Source: Gluconobacter wancherniae NBRC 103581
Lineage (GTDB): Bacteria > Pseudomonadota > Alphaproteobacteria > Acetobacterales > Acetobacteraceae
Assembly: GCF_007988885.1 (NCBI RefSeq)
Contig: NZ_BJUZ01000004.1
Location: 62,001-126,000 of the forward strand
Direction of reading: 5' to 3'
Length of the DNA: 64,000 nucleotides
Shown in pieces: positions 45,460 through 54,172 of the stretch. The first letter of the stretch is position 1, and every line of letters starts with the position of its first letter. A model generated the notes under the pieces. The model searched no databases, was not told the DNA's origin, and saw only the letters and a program-made list of their open reading frames with translations. Position numbers and translations under genes: made by a program.

Positions 45460-45996
45460 ATGACGAATAACTATATTTCGCGTTGGGCGACTGAAGACGA
45501 TCTTGAGGCGTTGCAGGCCCTGATCACTCTTGCCATCAATACATTGCAGGACAATTTTTTATCGACCGCACAGGTTGTTGCGAGCCGGCAGGTCATGGGG
45601 CTTGATTCGCAACTTGTCCGAGATCGGACATACCTGATTTTAGAAGAACAAGGTCGGATTGTCGGCTGTGGTGGCTGGAGCCGACGAGCTACACTATATG
45701 GTGGTGACCACAGTTCCGAACTCCGGGACCCGGCTCTACTGAATCCAAAGTGCGATCCGGCTCGTATCCGTGCAATGTATACGCACCCTGATCATGTGCG
45801 ACGTGGGATAGGGCGTCGGGTCCTTGGTCTGTGCGAAGAGGCAGCCTTGACTGACGGTTTCAAGCGGGTCGAGTTGATGAGTACTCTCAGTGGACAGGCT
45901 CTGTACGAAGCGTGTGGGTATAAGGCTATGGAGGCCTGTCCAGCAGATGTTGCTGGCGTTTCAGTTCCGTTGATCAGGATGGGAAAAAGTCTTTAG
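45460..45996 (+). CDS. GNAT-family N-acetyltransferase
   Basis: A 178-residue acyl-CoA-dependent transferase. The acetyl-CoA site reads VRRGIGRRVLGLCEEAA (the R/Q-x-x-G-x-G/A motif), preceded by the strand RIRAMYTHPDH and followed by VELMSTLSGQALYEACGYK. An early CGGWSRR segment follows the strand that usually contacts the acceptor. The start is ATG 45460; an upstream ATG at 45394 falls in the region of the preceding terminator. It stands alone, and its substrate (amine, protein or antibiotic) cannot be predicted. Confidence 0.88.
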   Translation: MTNNYISRWATEDDLEALQALITLAINTLQDNFLSTAQVVASRQVMGLDSQLVRDRTYLILEEQGRIVGCGGWSRRATLYGGDHSSELRDPALLNPKCDPARIRAMYTHPDHVRRGIGRRVLGLCEEAALTDGFKRVELMSTLSGQALYEACGYKAMEACPADVAGVSVPLIRMGKSL

Positions 45997-46011
45997 GGTT
46001 CAAACAACCCT
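45995..46011 (+). terminator. Possible weak terminator after the acetyltransferase
   Basis: AGGGTT and AACCCT form a six-pair stem with a 5-base loop that overlaps the stop codon, followed shortly by a TTTT. Too short to be sure. The rest of 46012 to 46152 shows nothing I can support. Confidence 0.3.
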
Positions 46012-46152
46012 CTGGTTTTGGCGTAGTTCCTGCGATTCCATTCCTCCTGTGTTGATTGGGAGTGGTGGAAGCTGAAGCAGCCGGGTTTTTTTGATGTTGA
46101 ACAGCGGCGTGCTCGGCTGAGCGGCCAATAGTATCCAGAACGGACAGTCCTG

Positions 46153-47403
46153 TTATGTCCCCGGGAGCTCTGGCGAGCCTGTAGCCCCCACATACGCTCT
46201 CTGAGGCTTCGAGAAGCCCTGCTTTCTCAAATTGTCACGTATTTTTAGAAACAGATCTCGTTGTGCGTGGCTGCCACCAATATCCTGAAGATGGGGCATG
46301 GCGCTGTCAAAAAGGGAGGACGCTTTTGCGTTTTCTTGCTCTAGATAAGCGGCGATACCACGGGATAGTGGTTTTCCTACGAGGTCCCATGCAGCCTTGT
46401 CAGAAGGTAACTGTTCGATTTTTTCCAGCAGTAATTTTCCTTCCGGCCGTCTGGCACGTAAGAGCCCATATAAATACTGAAGCGTCAGAAATGGTTGGCT
46501 GACGTCGTTTTGTCTGGCAGCAAGCCAATCCGCCAGTTGTGCCCAGCGCTCGTCAACTTCGACCCCTGCGAGTTCCAGGCGAACCAGAAGAGAAACCGCT
46601 CCCACCTGGTCTTGCGAAAAACTGCGTTCCCGCGCCCAGCAGTGCTCATCATAAACGCGCAGAGCGTCTTTTTTCCGGCCCTGTGCGAGATAAAACAGCG
46701 CGAGATGCCACCAGAGATGGGTGTACATAAAAGACGTTAAATGTCCCCAGCCTCCTGAATTGGCCTCCAGAAAGCGGATGCCCTCATCGATCCGGTTCTC
46801 AGTCAGTAGAACATGGGCCAATGCATGCTGTGACCAAGGCTCGCTGGGGTCGAGTTTCAGTGCGTGACGTGCTGCAGTTTCTGCGGCTTTGAGGTCATGG
46901 CATTGCTCATATGAAAATGCCAGCATTCCATGAAGGGCAGCAACGTCTCCCGCGGCAGGTGCGCAGCGCTGTGCGGTTGTGAGCATGTCTTCGAAGCGAC
47001 CATGGATAAAGTCGTGATAATGTCGGATCTTGAGTGTCACGAGATCCCGTGGCCATTGGGAAAGAATATGGTCAGTGTGTTCTATGATTTTTGCCGGTTG
47101 ATTATTGACCCATGCATTAAGGAGCCCAAAGAGAAGCTTTTCGCGGGGCAAGGCGTGCTGCAAGTTTTTGGATGCACGCTCCAGGTAGTCTCGGGCCTGG
47201 ATCGGAACGTCGCCCGTTTCAGACAGCATCCACAGCAGCCCGGCATACACATTCGCCAGACAGTCAGGCGTCTGGTCTGCCGTTTCCAGAATGCCTGCGA
47301 GTTTTAACTCGTAGCCAAGATAACCGCTGACAAATGCATTGATGCCATCCACGGTGCGCGTATCGGTGGCTGAGATGTCGTTGCCAAGCGTGTCATGAGT
47401 CAT
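46153..47403 (-). CDS. TTC38-like tetratricopeptide protein, last gene of the nine-gene operon
   Basis: A 416-residue soluble helical protein. Its order (ALHGMLAFSYEQCHDLKAAETAARHAL in parts, WSQHALAHVL, then a segment HLWWHLALFYLAQGRKKDALRVYDEH in parts) matches the TTC38 family, found from bacteria to vertebrates with no established biochemical role that I know of. No signal peptide. The ATG at 47403 overlaps the alpha/beta hydrolase stop by four bases, so it is coupled to the operon. It could scaffold the hydrolases or bind the substrate. That is inference. Confidence 0.8.
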   Translation of the reverse strand: MTHDTLGNDISATDTRTVDGINAFVSGYLGYELKLAGILETADQTPDCLANVYAGLLWMLSETGDVPIQARDYLERASKNLQHALPREKLLFGLLNAWVNNQPAKIIEHTDHILSQWPRDLVTLKIRHYHDFIHGRFEDMLTTAQRCAPAAGDVAALHGMLAFSYEQCHDLKAAETAARHALKLDPSEPWSQHALAHVLLTENRIDEGIRFLEANSGGWGHLTSFMYTHLWWHLALFYLAQGRKKDALRVYDEHCWARERSFSQDQVGAVSLLVRLELAGVEVDERWAQLADWLAARQNDVSQPFLTLQYLYGLLRARRPEGKLLLEKIEQLPSDKAAWDLVGKPLSRGIAAYLEQENAKASSLFDSAMPHLQDIGGSHAQRDLFLKIRDNLRKQGFSKPQRAYVGATGSPELPGT

Positions 47404-48263
47404 GTGGCATTTCCTTCAGAATCAGAAATTCTCCGAAGTTCACGCTCTATGATGTCATTCACGTCTAATGGCCTTTCAAGCATGATCTGATGTCCGCAAT
47501 TAGACAGGACATTCAGCGTGCTTGCAGGCAGCAGGGCGTGCAGTTTTTGGATTTCCGCAACAGGGACAATTCCGTCCTGTTCTCCGGCTACAATGTGGGT
47601 GGGAATGGAAATGTGGCGGAGGCTTTCGTGATTGATCGGCCTTGCACCATTTCTGACGGCGCCAATCATGAAAAGACTGTTCCGGCGTGTTGCGCGACGT
47701 TCCCTGCGAAGAAGTTCAGAGCTCGTTCCCGGATGCCATGCAAGCTTTTCAAAGCGCTTTTGTAGCCACGGCTTTCCCAAAGACACGACCCATAACGGAA
47801 GGCGATCCAGCCAGCTCCCGAAAAGCGGACCTTTGAGCGATGGTGCGAGAGATGCTGGACCCAGCAGTATAAGCCCATTTATTGGCAGAGGCTGGCCAGT
47901 TTCATGCAGGTTTGCCAGCCATTCCAGAACCAGCCTGCATCCGAAAGAATGAGCGACTATCAGCTTTTTGCGGGCGGGGAATGCGTCCAGAACTGCGGCT
48001 AGATCCTTTACGGAGCACTCGCTGTCAAAAGCTTTCTGATGCTGTGATCGTGCACTGTCCCCATGTGCGAGGCAGTCCCATGCTACAAGGTTGACGTCTT
48101 TTTGAGTGAAATAATTCCACTGCAAACGCCATTGCTGTCTGTTTCCTCCCAGACCATGAAGGAAAAATATCGCTGTTGAGGATCCCTTGTCGATTGAGGA
48201 CAGGGCAAGCTTGCGTCCCGGAATGCGCCAGAAGGCAACCGAATTTTCAAGAGTGTTCGTCAT
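47400..48263 (-). CDS. Alpha/beta hydrolase
   Basis: A 287-residue cytoplasmic hydrolase. The oxyanion region is FFLHGLGGNRQQW, the nucleophile Ser lies in VAHSFGCRL, the acid Asp in VAGEQDGIVP and the His in NCGHQIMLERP. The start is ATG 48263, overlapping the P1 peptidase stop (ATGA). The frame is open to 48308 but has no better start. It resembles lactonase/esterase-type hydrolases. The position behind a monooxygenase, an ABC importer and an aminopeptidase suggests it cleaves an ester, lactone or amide of the imported compound. The exact bond is unknown. Confidence 0.88.
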   Translation of the reverse strand: MTNTLENSVAFWRIPGRKLALSSIDKGSSTAIFFLHGLGGNRQQWRLQWNYFTQKDVNLVAWDCLAHGDSARSQHQKAFDSECSVKDLAAVLDAFPARKKLIVAHSFGCRLVLEWLANLHETGQPLPINGLILLGPASLAPSLKGPLFGSWLDRLPLWVVSLGKPWLQKRFEKLAWHPGTSSELLRRERRATRRNSLFMIGAVRNGARPINHESLRHISIPTHIVAGEQDGIVPVAEIQKLHALLPASTLNVLSNCGHQIMLERPLDVNDIIERELRRISDSEGNAT

Positions 48264-49288
48264 GGTAGCTCTGAATTCTCTTTTCTTTGCCCAAACCGTT
48301 CTTGCCATGTCGGGAACGCGTGCGTTCCGGGTAAGGCAGCAGCTTCGTAAACAGCGCGCGCAATCGCTCTGGCCGTGACCTGCGTGGCTGCGTGCAGGAT
48401 TTCACGCCATTCTTCTGGCGTGGCAGGGGCAGGGGAGCTTTGGGTGGAAACGCCAAAAATGGCATCTCCATCTTCGGGAAGATGTGCGGGATAGACACCG
48501 CGCGCCACACCGTCCTGAGCGAGAATGGCCATGCGCTTGGTTTGGGATTTGCTCAGTGTTGCGTCTGTCGCAATGACGCCAATTGATGTCCCGGCGACGT
48601 AGTCCGGCTTGGTTCTGAGTTTCAGGTCTTGGGCTGTCAGATGTGCCGGCATACCCAGTCCGCCGAACTCATGGTCCTGTTCGAATGGTGCTGCCCAAAA
48701 ATGCGGTCCGTCCCCAATCGTTGCAGTACCTACAGCGTTGACGGCCATGATGGCCGACACAGTGTGACCTGCTGGTGTTATGGCACTTGCAGAGCCCAAC
48801 CCTCCTCGCAGTGTCGCAGTTGTGGCGCCTGTCCCGGCTCCTACGGTTCCGAGAGAGAATGGGCCGGTTTCTGCAACCATGGCGGCGCGATAGCCCATTT
48901 CGGCATAGGGGGAGTAGCGGCCCCAATCCTTGTTGCCACCATTGGCCAGATCGAAAAGGCTCGCCTGAACGACGATTGGTACACGGATTTTTCCATCCGC
49001 GACCGGAAGAGCGGAATATACTTCGCGCAGCCGCGCCTGAACACCTGATGTTGCGTCCAGCCCATAAGTCGAACCGCCGGAAAGCACGATGGCATCAATG
49101 CCTTCAACAACCATTTCGGGTTCCAGCAGCGCGCTTTCACGCAAAGCGGGTGCGCCCCCGAGAAAACTTCCTGATGCGACGACGGGCTTATCAAAAAGAA
49201 GTACCGTCACACCTGTGCGTTGTTTCTGGTCCTGCACATGTCCGACCCTAATGCCGGGAATATCGGTAATGAGGTTCTGTCGTGTCAT
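48260..49288 (-). CDS. P1-family aminopeptidase (DmpA/BapA-like)
   Basis: A 342-residue N-terminal-nucleophile enzyme. The family landmarks are IPGIRVGHV at the start, GGAPALRES, LSGGSTYGLDA, GAGTGATTATLRGGLGSAS, and the late AGTSIGVIATDATL, where the self-cleavage site and new N-terminal Ser/Thr nucleophile are expected (probably the Thr after Gly; inferred from the motif). Relatives release N-terminal amino acids, including D- or beta-residues, from small peptides. The start is ATG 49288, 10 bases after the upstream ATPase gene stop. The frame is open to 49393, but no better start is seen. Confidence 0.87.
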   Translation of the reverse strand: MTRQNLITDIPGIRVGHVQDQKQRTGVTVLLFDKPVVASGSFLGGAPALRESALLEPEMVVEGIDAIVLSGGSTYGLDATSGVQARLREVYSALPVADGKIRVPIVVQASLFDLANGGNKDWGRYSPYAEMGYRAAMVAETGPFSLGTVGAGTGATTATLRGGLGSASAITPAGHTVSAIMAVNAVGTATIGDGPHFWAAPFEQDHEFGGLGMPAHLTAQDLKLRTKPDYVAGTSIGVIATDATLSKSQTKRMAILAQDGVARGVYPAHLPEDGDAIFGVSTQSSPAPATPEEWREILHAATQVTARAIARAVYEAAALPGTHAFPTWQERFGQRKENSELP

Positions 49289-49298
49289 GTGGTGGTAC

Positions 49299-50075
49299 TC
49301 AGAAATTAGCGGCCAGAAGGGAGCGCGTGGTGTCGTGCTGGGGGTTTGAAAAAATATCTGCTGTCGGACCGGTTTCCACAATATGACCGGCATCCAGAAC
49401 GGCAGTTCTATGTGAAATATGCCGGATCACAGCCAGATCATGGCTCACGAAAATATAGGACAGGCCATAACGCTCCTGAAGATCAAGCAGAAGGTTCAGG
49501 ATGATGGCCTGAGTGGAGACATCAAGCGCGGACACGGCTTCATCCGCAATGATAACTGAAGGTTTTGTAATCAGGGCGCGTGCAATGGCGATGCGCTGAC
49601 GCTGCCCTCCTGAAAATGCACGGGGATAGCGGTTGAGACTATTGGATGGGAGTGCGACATCCCGCAGAACATTAACGATCCGTTGCTCACGTTCCTCCTG
49701 TGTAAGGGAAAGAGGCAAGAGCGGCTCCCCGACGATCTCGCGTACGGTTTGGCGGGGGTCAAGCGCCCCCTGTGGATCCTGAAAAATCATCTGGATTTCA
49801 GGGCGAAGCTTTTGGCGAACATCGCTCGTAGCGTTCGTAAAATCCTCTCCACGCAAAGAAACATGTCCGTTATCGGGCTGCAGTAATCCGCTGAGAATGC
49901 GGGCCAGCGTCGATTTTCCGCTTCCGGATGAACCAATGATTCCGAGAGTCTCTCGTTCGGCCAGATGCAGATTGATATTTTGAAGGATTGGCCGGGCTGG
50001 TCGTGGTTGAAAAAACGAACGGCTTTGCGAGCGGACGCTGTAATTCAGGCCTTGGGCTTCAAAGAAGCTACTCAT
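49299..50075 (-). CDS. Peptide-type ABC importer ATPase, second subunit (OppF-like)
   Basis: A 258-residue ATPase with Walker A GSSGSGKST, Q-loop MIFQDPQGALDPR, signature FSGGQRQR, Walker B VIIADEAVSALD and switch His in VSHDLAVI. The iron-sulphur-type C-terminal extension of many OppD/OppF proteins is very short here, so the protein is smaller than usual. The ATG overlaps the partner ATPase stop by four bases (ATGA). It forms a heterodimer with the next gene's product to power uptake. Confidence 0.92.
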   Translation of the reverse strand: MSSFFEAQGLNYSVRSQSRSFFQPRPARPILQNINLHLAERETLGIIGSSGSGKSTLARILSGLLQPDNGHVSLRGEDFTNATSDVRQKLRPEIQMIFQDPQGALDPRQTVREIVGEPLLPLSLTQEEREQRIVNVLRDVALPSNSLNRYPRAFSGGQRQRIAIARALITKPSVIIADEAVSALDVSTQAIILNLLLDLQERYGLSYIFVSHDLAVIRHISHRTAVLDAGHIVETGPTADIFSNPQHDTTRSLLAANF

Positions 50076-50905
50076 GCCTCAGCCTCCTGATAAATGGCGG
50101 CTGGAACAGGGATGGGGCGTAGCGGTTCATGCCGCGTCCCATGAAGTGACACGGAAAGCAATGCCTGCGTATACGGGTGGGATGGAGCCGTAAAAATCTG
50201 CTCAGTGTCACCACTTTCCACAATCCTTCCATTACGCATGATCACAGTATTTTTTGCGTAATGGCGGATAAGTCCGAGGTCGTGAGAAATCAGCAGAACA
50301 GCCATATTGTTTTCGCGCGCGAGCTCCTCCACAAGTACCATGATTTCGGCCTGCGTCCGTGCGTCCAATGCTGTGGTGAACTCGTCTGCAACCAGCAGGC
50401 TCGGTCTGCATGCGATCGCCATGGCCAGCAGAACTCTCTGACGCTGCCCGCCAGACAACATATGCGGGTAGGCTTTTTGTGACACTCCTGCTTTGGTAAG
50501 GCCCACCCGGTCCAGAAGAGTCTGTGTTCTGGCCTTGATGTCGTGCCCTGAGGTCTGTCCATGAAGTCGTAGCGTATCGGCAATCTGATTGCCGATACGT
50601 CGGATGGGGTTGAGGGCCGTCATGGGCTCCTGAAAAACCATCGCAATTCGGTTTCCCCGGAGGTGACGCATGGTGTTTTCCGGCAAAGATTTCAGATTCT
50701 GATTTTCGAAAATAATCTCGCCCGTGAGTGAAAATTCCTCGGGCAAAAGACCCATGATGGCTCTGGCCAGAGTGGATTTTCCAGAGCCGGACTCTCCTGT
50801 GACGGCTATTGTCTGACCAGCTTCGACAATAAACGACATAGGGTGAAGGATATCGATGTTACCTGCCTGAACAGCCAGATCCCGGACTTCAAGAACTACG
50901 CTCAT
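50072..50905 (-). CDS. Peptide-type ABC importer ATPase, first subunit (OppD-like)
   Basis: A 277-residue ATPase. Walker A is GESGSGKST, Q-loop MVFQEPMTALNPIR, signature LSGGQRQR, Walker B LLVADEFTTALD, switch His in ISHDLGLIR. The C-terminal extension after the core is reduced compared with classical OppD and lacks its cysteine cluster. The start overlaps the OppC stop by one base. Substrate specificity lies in the binding protein, not here. Confidence 0.92.
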   Translation of the reverse strand: MSVVLEVRDLAVQAGNIDILHPMSFIVEAGQTIAVTGESGSGKSTLARAIMGLLPEEFSLTGEIIFENQNLKSLPENTMRHLRGNRIAMVFQEPMTALNPIRRIGNQIADTLRLHGQTSGHDIKARTQTLLDRVGLTKAGVSQKAYPHMLSGGQRQRVLLAMAIACRPSLLVADEFTTALDARTQAEIMVLVEELARENNMAVLLISHDLGLIRHYAKNTVIMRNGRIVESGDTEQIFTAPSHPYTQALLSVSLHGTRHEPLRPIPVPAAIYQEAEA

Positions 50906-51735
50906 TATTGTGCGACCTTCGCTCTGGTGAGCGGGCGTTCAAGAAGATCACGTAACCCATCGCCCAGAAGGTTGAAGCCAAGGACGAGCAACATGATGAT
51001 CACTCCGGGAACCGCCACAAGAAAGGGGTGATCGAAGATGTGGATCTGATAGGACGCCAGTGCACGGCCTAGGTCAGGGCGGGGCGGTGGGGCTCCAAGG
51101 CCAAGATAGGAGAGGCCCGCTTCGGAAAGAAGTGCGAGCGCCACGGAAGTTGAGCCATGCACAATCAGAATAGGCGCAATATTGGGAAGAACGTGTCGCA
51201 TTATGATCGAGGGAGTGCGCTGTCCTGACATTCTGGCAGCTGCGATGAAATCAAGAATCAGAACAGATTGCGCTGCCTGACGTGTGATGCGGATCTGGCC
51301 CGGAATACCGAAAAGCGCAATGGCAAGGATTTCTCCGGTTGCAGAGGCACCGAGTGCCGTCACAAGCAGGGCCGCAATGAGGATTGGAGGGAAGGCCAGC
51401 CCCAGATCAGCAACACGCATGATGAGGCTGCCGGTAGCGTTTCTGGTTGCTGCGAGAAGGCCCAGCAGCGAGCCGCCGACTGTAGAAAGTGCCACGGCCA
51501 TCAACGCGAGCATCACGCTGTTGAAAGCTCCCGTAAAGACGTAGTTCGCGAGATCACGGCCAAAGGGATCGGTCCCCAGCAGATGATCCAGCGAAGGGCC
51601 GGCATAGCGATGAGCAATGTCTATGGCAGGGGCGTGGCCGCCATGCAGCATTTCGGTAAGTGTCGCGGGAAGCAGGCAGAAGGCTAACAGCACAATGCCT
51701 GTGATCAGGGAATAACTGTGGTGAAAACGGCTCAC
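50905..51735 (-). CDS. Peptide-type ABC importer permease (OppC-like)
   Basis: A 276-residue permease with about six membrane helices and the signature early segment GTDPFGRDLANYVFTGA, typical of OppC/DppC/NikC proteins, plus the coupling loop AARMSGQRTPSIIMRHVLPNI. The start overlaps the OppB stop by four bases. The C-terminal ALGFNLLGDGLRDLL (in parts) is also diagnostic. Confidence 0.92.
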   Translation of the reverse strand: MSRFHHSYSLITGIVLLAFCLLPATLTEMLHGGHAPAIDIAHRYAGPSLDHLLGTDPFGRDLANYVFTGAFNSVMLALMAVALSTVGGSLLGLLAATRNATGSLIMRVADLGLAFPPILIAALLVTALGASATGEILAIALFGIPGQIRITRQAAQSVLILDFIAAARMSGQRTPSIIMRHVLPNIAPILIVHGSTSVALALLSEAGLSYLGLGAPPPRPDLGRALASYQIHIFDHPFLVAVPGVIIMLLVLGFNLLGDGLRDLLERPLTRAKVAQ

Positions 51736-52682
51736 GCCCCAGTCTCCGCCAGGCGAGGGTCAAGCCAACCTACGATGGCTGTCAGGATCAGGTTCATCAG
51801 CAACACGCCTGCTACGATCAGCATGACCAGATTTTGTACGATCGGGATATCCCGCTGATTGACTGCTTCGAGCAGCAGCTGGCCACAGCCAGGAATATTG
51901 AAAACACTCTCAACGATAATGGCGCCCGTCACGAGAACTGGGATCTGTATCCCGATTAGCGTCAGGATCGGGATGAATGCATTGGGCATCGCCACGCGCC
52001 ACAGGACGGCCGTTTTGCCATAGCCCTGCGCCCTTGCCGTGCGGATATAGTCCTGTGAAAGCGTATCGATCAGAGATGAACGCATGAAACGCGCTGTGAT
52101 GGCAGCCTGTGGAATTGCCAGTGCCACGGCCGGAAGGAAAAGTGCCCTCAATCCATTAGGAATACCATTTTTCCAACCGGGAAATCCGCTTGCCGGGAAC
52201 CAGTGTAGCGTCAGGGAAAACAGAAGAGTCATCATCATGGCCAGCCAGAAATCCGGTATGGATTTTAGGGTCTGCAGTGTGCTCATCACCGTAAGATCGA
52301 GAATGCTCCCACGATTGGTCGCCGCCATTGCACCCACGGGCAGTCCGATCGCGAGCGATAATCCCGTTGCGAAAGCAATGAGTGGAAGAGTGCTTTGAAA
52401 GCGTTCCCTGATGAGCTGCCAAACCGGAACATCATAAATATAGCTGCTGCCTGCATGTCCCGTGCATAGCCCACCGATCCAACGCAGATAGCGTGTGGTC
52501 AGGGAGCTATCGAGCCCGAGTTGTCGATGGAGGGCTGCGATGCTTTCAGGCTGTGCATCTAGCCCGAGCATAACCGTAGCAGGATCGCCGGGCAAAAGAT
52601 TTAGGAGCACGAAGATGAGAATGCTTGCAGCCACAAGCACTAAAAAACGCTCAATGACGGTGCGTAGAATGACGAAAATCAT
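51732..52682 (-). CDS. Peptide-type ABC importer permease (OppB-like)
   Basis: A 316-residue permease with six membrane helices. It begins with a hydrophobic helix (FLVLVAASILIFVLLNL) followed by the family motif LLPGDPATVMLG. The coupling loop reads DYIRTARAQGYGKTAVLWRVAMPN (in parts). The start is ATG 52682, which overlaps the binding-protein stop TAA by one base. The frame is open to 52739 inside the preceding gene. Confidence 0.92.
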   Translation of the reverse strand: MIFVILRTVIERFLVLVAASILIFVLLNLLPGDPATVMLGLDAQPESIAALHRQLGLDSSLTTRYLRWIGGLCTGHAGSSYIYDVPVWQLIRERFQSTLPLIAFATGLSLAIGLPVGAMAATNRGSILDLTVMSTLQTLKSIPDFWLAMMMTLLFSLTLHWFPASGFPGWKNGIPNGLRALFLPAVALAIPQAAITARFMRSSLIDTLSQDYIRTARAQGYGKTAVLWRVAMPNAFIPILTLIGIQIPVLVTGAIIVESVFNIPGCGQLLLEAVNQRDIPIVQNLVMLIVAGVLLMNLILTAIVGWLDPRLAETGA

Positions 52683-54172
52683 TATGGAGCCCAATAAACA
52701 TCTGCAAGTGGGCAGGCCGCAATTTGCTGATCTGTCCATAGCCCACGTATGTGCCGGTTCATGACAGTGTCGCGGGGTACGGAATAAAGAAAAACGTTCG
52801 GCTCATCCTGTGCCAGCTGTGACTGCATGGAAACGGATAGTGCATGGCGAGTTGCAGGGGCGCTGCTGGCTTCATAACGTTGGAAAAGGTCATGAAATGC
52901 CGGGTTATGATAATGGAAGTAGATCGTGTCTCGATCGTAAATTCCGATATCGTGTGGCTCTGTATGGGCGATGACGGTCATGTCGAAAGCACCTTGCCCA
53001 AAAACACGGCTCAGCCAGGCTGGCCATTCCAGTGGCTGAAGCGTCACGATAATTCCGACCTGTTCAAGGTATGCAGCTATCAGTTCGCTTGTATCGCGCG
53101 CGTATCCGATTGGTGGAAATGAAAGCCTAACCTGTGTGCCGGGTTGGACCCCGGCGCTTTTCAGTAATTCACGGGCTCGTTCTGGATTGTATGGATAACG
53201 ATCCGGAAGCGGCGCATAATCCGGATCGTTGGGCGCCATGTGTGATTGCAGAACGGTGCCATCTCCATCAGACACTGCTTGCAGGAGTGCTTTGCGATCA
53301 ATGGCATACGCAATTGCCTGCCGAACGCGAACATCATTGAAAGGGCGCCTGCCATTATTGAGAGCAAGGATTGCCTTGAATGGAAAGCTTCCTCTTATGA
53401 CCCTCAACTCTGGCGCATCAGCAAAGCGTCCGAGAATTTCGCGTTCGGGGAATGAGGGATAGGCATCAAGTTCACCGGCCAGAAGTGCGTTACTGGCTGC
53501 CAGAGGATCAGGCATAAACCGGAAGGTCACGCTTTTTAAAACTGGTGGCTTACCCCAGTAGTTGGGGTTGCGTGCCAATAATACATGGTCGCCCCGCTGC
53601 CATTCCTGAAAAAGAAACGGCCCCGTTCCAACCGGGTGATGGATATTATTTCCTGAAGATCCCGGGGAGAATATGGACGCATCATTCCAGGCTAGCTCAT
53701 AGAGAAAACTTCCATGGGCGTCGCGAAGGCGGACATCTGCATGACCATCATCAGGGCACGATACATCCGTGATGTTGGTAAAGACGCTCCGATCGGGATT
53801 GGTACTGTCTGCGGCTTTCGCCCGGAGAAGGGAAAAGCGGACGGCATCGCAGGTCAGGGGTGTTCCATCATGGAAATGGACGTTTTCCTGCAGTGTAAAA
53901 TGATAGAGGCGCCCATCATCCGAAAGCGTCCATGCCCGCGCCAGCAGAGGTGCGACGTTACCTGAGCGATCCAGACGGGTAAGGCCTTCATAAATATTGT
54001 TATATGTGATCGTGCCGATGGACTCACTGGGGCTGCGGGAAGGATCGAGCCCGGGTGGCTCGATTGAGACCCCAATGCTCAATGTGTCACGCGCAGGCAC
54101 TGGGCTCTCGGCCCTTGCCTGACTCGCAAGACTGAGCCCCGCGGCTACGAGAAGAAAAACGGCTCGCTTCAT
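52682..54172 (-). CDS. Peptide-type ABC importer substrate-binding protein (SBP_bac_5)
   Basis: A 496-residue periplasmic protein of the DppA/OppA class. A signal peptide ends near ASQARAES. The start of the mature part, LSIGVSIEPPGLDPSRSPSES (in parts), and the NNIYEGLTRLD segment are diagnostic for SBP_bac_5. Such proteins bind peptides, nickel-peptide complexes, opines or glycosides. The ligand cannot be told from sequence. Its ATG overlaps the monooxygenase stop by four bases. Confidence 0.92.
   Translation of the reverse strand: MKRAVFLLVAAGLSLASQARAESPVPARDTLSIGVSIEPPGLDPSRSPSESIGTITYNNIYEGLTRLDRSGNVAPLLARAWTLSDDGRLYHFTLQENVHFHDGTPLTCDAVRFSLLRAKAADSTNPDRSVFTNITDVSCPDDGHADVRLRDAHGSFLYELAWNDASIFSPGSSGNNIHHPVGTGPFLFQEWQRGDHVLLARNPNYWGKPPVLKSVTFRFMPDPLAASNALLAGELDAYPSFPEREILGRFADAPELRVIRGSFPFKAILALNNGRRPFNDVRVRQAIAYAIDRKALLQAVSDGDGTVLQSHMAPNDPDYAPLPDRYPYNPERARELLKSAGVQPGTQVRLSFPPIGYARDTSELIAAYLEQVGIIVTLQPLEWPAWLSRVFGQGAFDMTVIAHTEPHDIGIYDRDTIYFHYHNPAFHDLFQRYEASSAPATRHALSVSMQSQLAQDEPNVFLYSVPRDTVMNRHIRGLWTDQQIAACPLADVYWAP

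Noticed and set aside
45997-46152. Possible insertion-sequence remnant between the acetyltransferase and TPR genes
   Set aside because: A minus-strand open frame crosses it, but no transposase motif, terminal repeats or target duplication can be shown.
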